DNA from: G963664935 sp963664935
Lineage (GTDB): Bacteria; Pseudomonadota; Gammaproteobacteria; Methylococcales; G963664935
DNA length: 64,000 nt
NCBI GenBank assembly: GCA_963664935.2
Contig: CAXXSE010000001.1
Location: forward strand, 310,001 to 374,000
Reading direction: 5' to 3'
The notes under the pieces are model-generated. The model ran no database searches. It was not told the origin of the DNA and saw only the letters and a program-made list of their open reading frames with translations. A program made the position numbers and the translations under genes. This document shows, piece by piece, positions 62,382-64,000 of the stretch (the first letter of the stretch is position 1; every line of letters begins with the position of its first letter).

Positions 62382-62762
62382 CTATAAACCCGATAAGTCC
62401 TCAGAAAACGCGAGATCCAATTCGCCTGCTATACGTTGGAGTCGCTTATCTTGTGTCCACAGTGACGCTTCTGGCGACAAGGATACTGAAGCAAGCAAAT
62501 GCAAATCCACAAAACCTATGCCTTTACCCATGAGCCGATTACGTTCGAGAAAGTATAACGCTTCCCTGTCCGAAACCGTCGGGATTACCGGCAAACTAGC
62601 CCATAGGTTCAGAAGAACACTACGATCCTTAAGGTTTCCGCAGGCTAATTCCCCAACGATCATTGGATGCATGATTACACAATGACGATCAAGTAAAACC
62701 GATAAGTTGTGCTCGGCATGACGCAAATGGTCAATCCAAACTGACGTATCAACCAAAATCAC
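62382..62762 (-). CDS. vapC: VapC toxin (PIN-domain RNase)
   Basis: 126 aa. PIN acids: Asp in ILVDTSVWIDHLR, Glu in PMIVGELACGNL, Asp in GIGFVDLHLLASV, Asp in LWTQDKRLQRIA. The start overlaps the antitoxin stop by 4 bases. Cleaves a specific tRNA or rRNA loop when free of VapB. Intact. Confidence 0.93.
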   Translation of the reverse strand: MILVDTSVWIDHLRHAEHNLSVLLDRHCVIMHPMIVGELACGNLKDRSVLLNLWASLPVIPTVSDREALYFLERNRLMGKGIGFVDLHLLASVSLSPEASLWTQDKRLQRIAGELDLAFSEDLSGL

Positions 62763-62965
62763 TCGGCGGTATCGACACGACGGCGTGGAACGGATTTAAG
62801 TTGTGGTTGAGAACCACCCAGCTTCGCCAGACGACGAGCGCTTTCACGCTCAATCAACGCTTTAAGACCTTCGCGAACTAAAGCAGTTTTTCCGGCAACA
62901 CCAGTAAGACTTTTTGCCTGTTGGAGTAATTCGTCATCAATATTGAGTGTCGTACGCAAAACCAT
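62759..62965 (-). CDS. vapB: VapB antitoxin
   Basis: About 68 aa, ribbon-helix-helix type: VLRTTLNIDDELLQQAKSLT then TALVREGLKALIERESARRL. This is the VapB (DUF2191-like) form that commonly pairs with this PIN subgroup. The C-terminal LKSVPRRRVD wraps the toxin. It is transcribed first, overlapping vapC. Confidence 0.92.
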   Translation of the reverse strand: MVLRTTLNIDDELLQQAKSLTGVAGKTALVREGLKALIERESARRLAKLGGSQPQLKSVPRRRVDTAE

Positions 62966-63214
62966 CACCGTATGGGAAAAGCATCATTATATGCACCCTA
63001 TAGATGTACTTCAAGTCGATTAGTTTCGATTTATTGACGTGGGATCTATGGGGAACTGTTGGGTCAGTGTAAATTATTAGGGTGATAGGTTTAATCTACC
63101 AATTTATTTTTGTTGCCAGCATTTTGGCGGATTACGCTAGCGCGAAGCACAAACCGTGGCGTATATAATTCTCGTTATACTGTTTTAAAAATCAGTCATC
63201 AGGAACTCCCCAAA

Positions 63215-63407
63215 AAGTCTATTCCAATCTATAAATGGCCCTGAAATTGGGAACAGATCATGAATAACCTTTTAACTGGAGCGGAAGAGGTGTCAAGGAG
63301 GAGTTTGTAGCGTAGCGGAGGAATCTCCTTGACACTTCTGAAGCGTAAGTTAACCTCAATTTATGATCTGTTCTCGGTTTCAGGGCCATTTCATATTGGA
63401 CAAGACT
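63215..63407. mobile_element. MITE related to the 4665-6080 IS, copy B
   Basis: 193 bp, almost identical to copy A but lacking 34-35 bases at the right end, probably lost by recombination between the two AATGGCCCTGAA blocks. The inner stem GTGTCAAGGAG / CTCCTTGACAC is perfect here. No clear target duplication. It ends 10 bases before the hicA operator palindrome. Confidence 0.92.
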
Positions 63408-63417
63408 CACCTTGCTT

Positions 63418-63441
63418 AATGATACTATATAAAGTATCATT
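63418..63441. promoter_or_regulatory. Palindromic operator of hicAB
   Basis: AATGATAC and GTATCATT are perfect 8-base arms around TATATAAA, directly upstream of hicA (ATG 63448). The AT-rich centre could serve as a -10 box. HicB is expected to bind here. Confidence 0.7.
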
Positions 63442-63447
63442 CTTAAA

Positions 63448-63684
63448 ATGAGCAAGGCAGATAAAGTGATACAGAAAATGCGAGATAACCCAAAGGATTG
63501 GAAGTTAGATTCTTTGGAATCCATCGCAAAAAGGTTTGATATTCAAGTAAGAAAGTCTGGAGGCAGTCATGCGGTTTTTATGCATCAAGATTCGAGCATT
63601 GTGGTGACCGTGCCCTCCAAACGGCCTATTAAGTTAGTTTATATCTATCAGTTTCTAGCGCTAATTGATGATATTGGAGTGTGA
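63448..63684 (+). CDS. hicA: HicA mRNA interferase toxin
   Basis: 78 aa. dsRBD-like fold with the catalytic His in RKSGGSHAVFMHQ (G-S-H). HicA cleaves mRNA in a ribosome-independent way. It begins immediately after the operator palindrome and is followed by hicB after 3 bases. Confidence 0.93.
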   Translation: MSKADKVIQKMRDNPKDWKLDSLESIAKRFDIQVRKSGGSHAVFMHQDSSIVVTVPSKRPIKLVYIYQFLALIDDIGV

Positions 63685-63687
63685 TTT

Positions 63688-64000
63688 ATGATTAATATTA
63701 AATATCCTTTTGAAATGAAGCCATTATCGAAGGAAGATGGAGATGGTTGGCTAATAATTTTTCCTGACCTACCCGGTTGCATGTCTGATGGAGAAACACC
63801 AGAAGAAGCCATGGAAAATGGAAACGATGCCTTAGAATGCTGGATTCAAGCTTGCAAGGAAGCTGGTAGAGAAATACCAAGTCCAGGAGAGTCATCGAGT
63901 GGAAAATTTATGACTCGAATTCCTAAAAGTTTGCATAGTCGACTTATTTCAAGAGCAAAGCAAGAAGGTGTTAGCATGAATGCATTGGTATCCTCATTTA
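63688..64000 (+). CDS. hicB: HicB antitoxin, runs off the window
   Basis: At least 104 aa visible. The HicB fold starts YPFEMKPLSKEDGDGWLIIF and PDLPGCMSDGETPEEAMENG; near the window edge the DNA-binding part FMTRIPKSLHSRLISRAKQE appears, a ribbon-helix-helix (Arc/HicB_lk) domain. It neutralises HicA and represses the operon. Confidence 0.93.
   Translation, partial: MINIKYPFEMKPLSKEDGDGWLIIFPDLPGCMSDGETPEEAMENGNDALECWIQACKEAGREIPSPGESSSGKFMTRIPKSLHSRLISRAKQEGVSMNALVSSF

Overview
The window looks like a chromosomal segment of an insertion-sequence-laden gammaproteobacterium. Support for this is the CmoA/CmoB tRNA-modification pair, a PilU-type pilus ATPase, a DnaE2 polymerase, a MoxR/Bat stress locus, REP-associated (RAYT) transposase fragments and a Uma2 gene. 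Genus cannot be fixed from this sequence. Two features dominate: a dense layer of mobile DNA, often nested one element inside another, and many single-base frameshifts, several in or beside short homopolymer runs. The latter means real gene decay or uncorrected sequencing error, which cannot be separated here.

Layout. 1-6.6 kb: a leftward locus of ECF sigma factor, ChrR-like cupin, TPR lipoprotein, DUF4331 protein and HupE/UreJ-like protein; the sigma gene is split by a 1.4 kb integrase-core IS. 6.7-10 kb: an alkyltransferase-like protein and oppC-oppD-oppF without oppA or oppB. 10.4-14.1 kb: two adjacent GTPases and a decayed methyltransferase. 14.4-19.2 kb: toxin-antitoxin remnants wrapped around an IS630 copy cut by an IS21-type element. 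19.2-20.1 kb: a Uma2 gene between 91-bp direct repeats. 20.2-27.3 kb: an intact moxR-DUF58-DUF4381-batA-batB/C-batD operon. 27.5-29.5 kb: cmoA and cmoB separated by a MITE whose ends match the IS in the sigma gene.

29.6-40 kb is accessory: small hypotheticals, IS remnants, a decayed glutathione S-transferase, a DUF1488 gene, two near-identical 1.8 kb IS4-type copies enclosing an acetyltransferase, and a Panacea-type toxin-antitoxin locus whose toxin is cut by the second copy. 40.4-46.8 kb is core-like: tRNA-Thr(CGT), a possible heme-oxygenase-fold protein, a cyclic-nucleotide-binding protein, pilU and dnaE2.

46.9-54.8 kb is nested mobile DNA. A 3.3 kb element with a large serine recombinase and three small accessory genes sits inside an IS91-type transposase gene. 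A 2.0 kb group II intron sits inside an IS110-type transposase gene. 54.8-61.7 kb holds the remains of one very large exported protein (InlB-like repeat, two CxxCH motifs, a von Willebrand type D domain and a C-terminal membrane segment), cut by an IS4 and an IS630 element. 61.7-64 kb holds RAYT fragments, vapBC, a second MITE copy, and hicAB with a palindromic operator.

Most worth following up: the serine-recombinase element, the IS/MITE family, the cytochrome-VWD protein, and the Uma2 gene between direct repeats.
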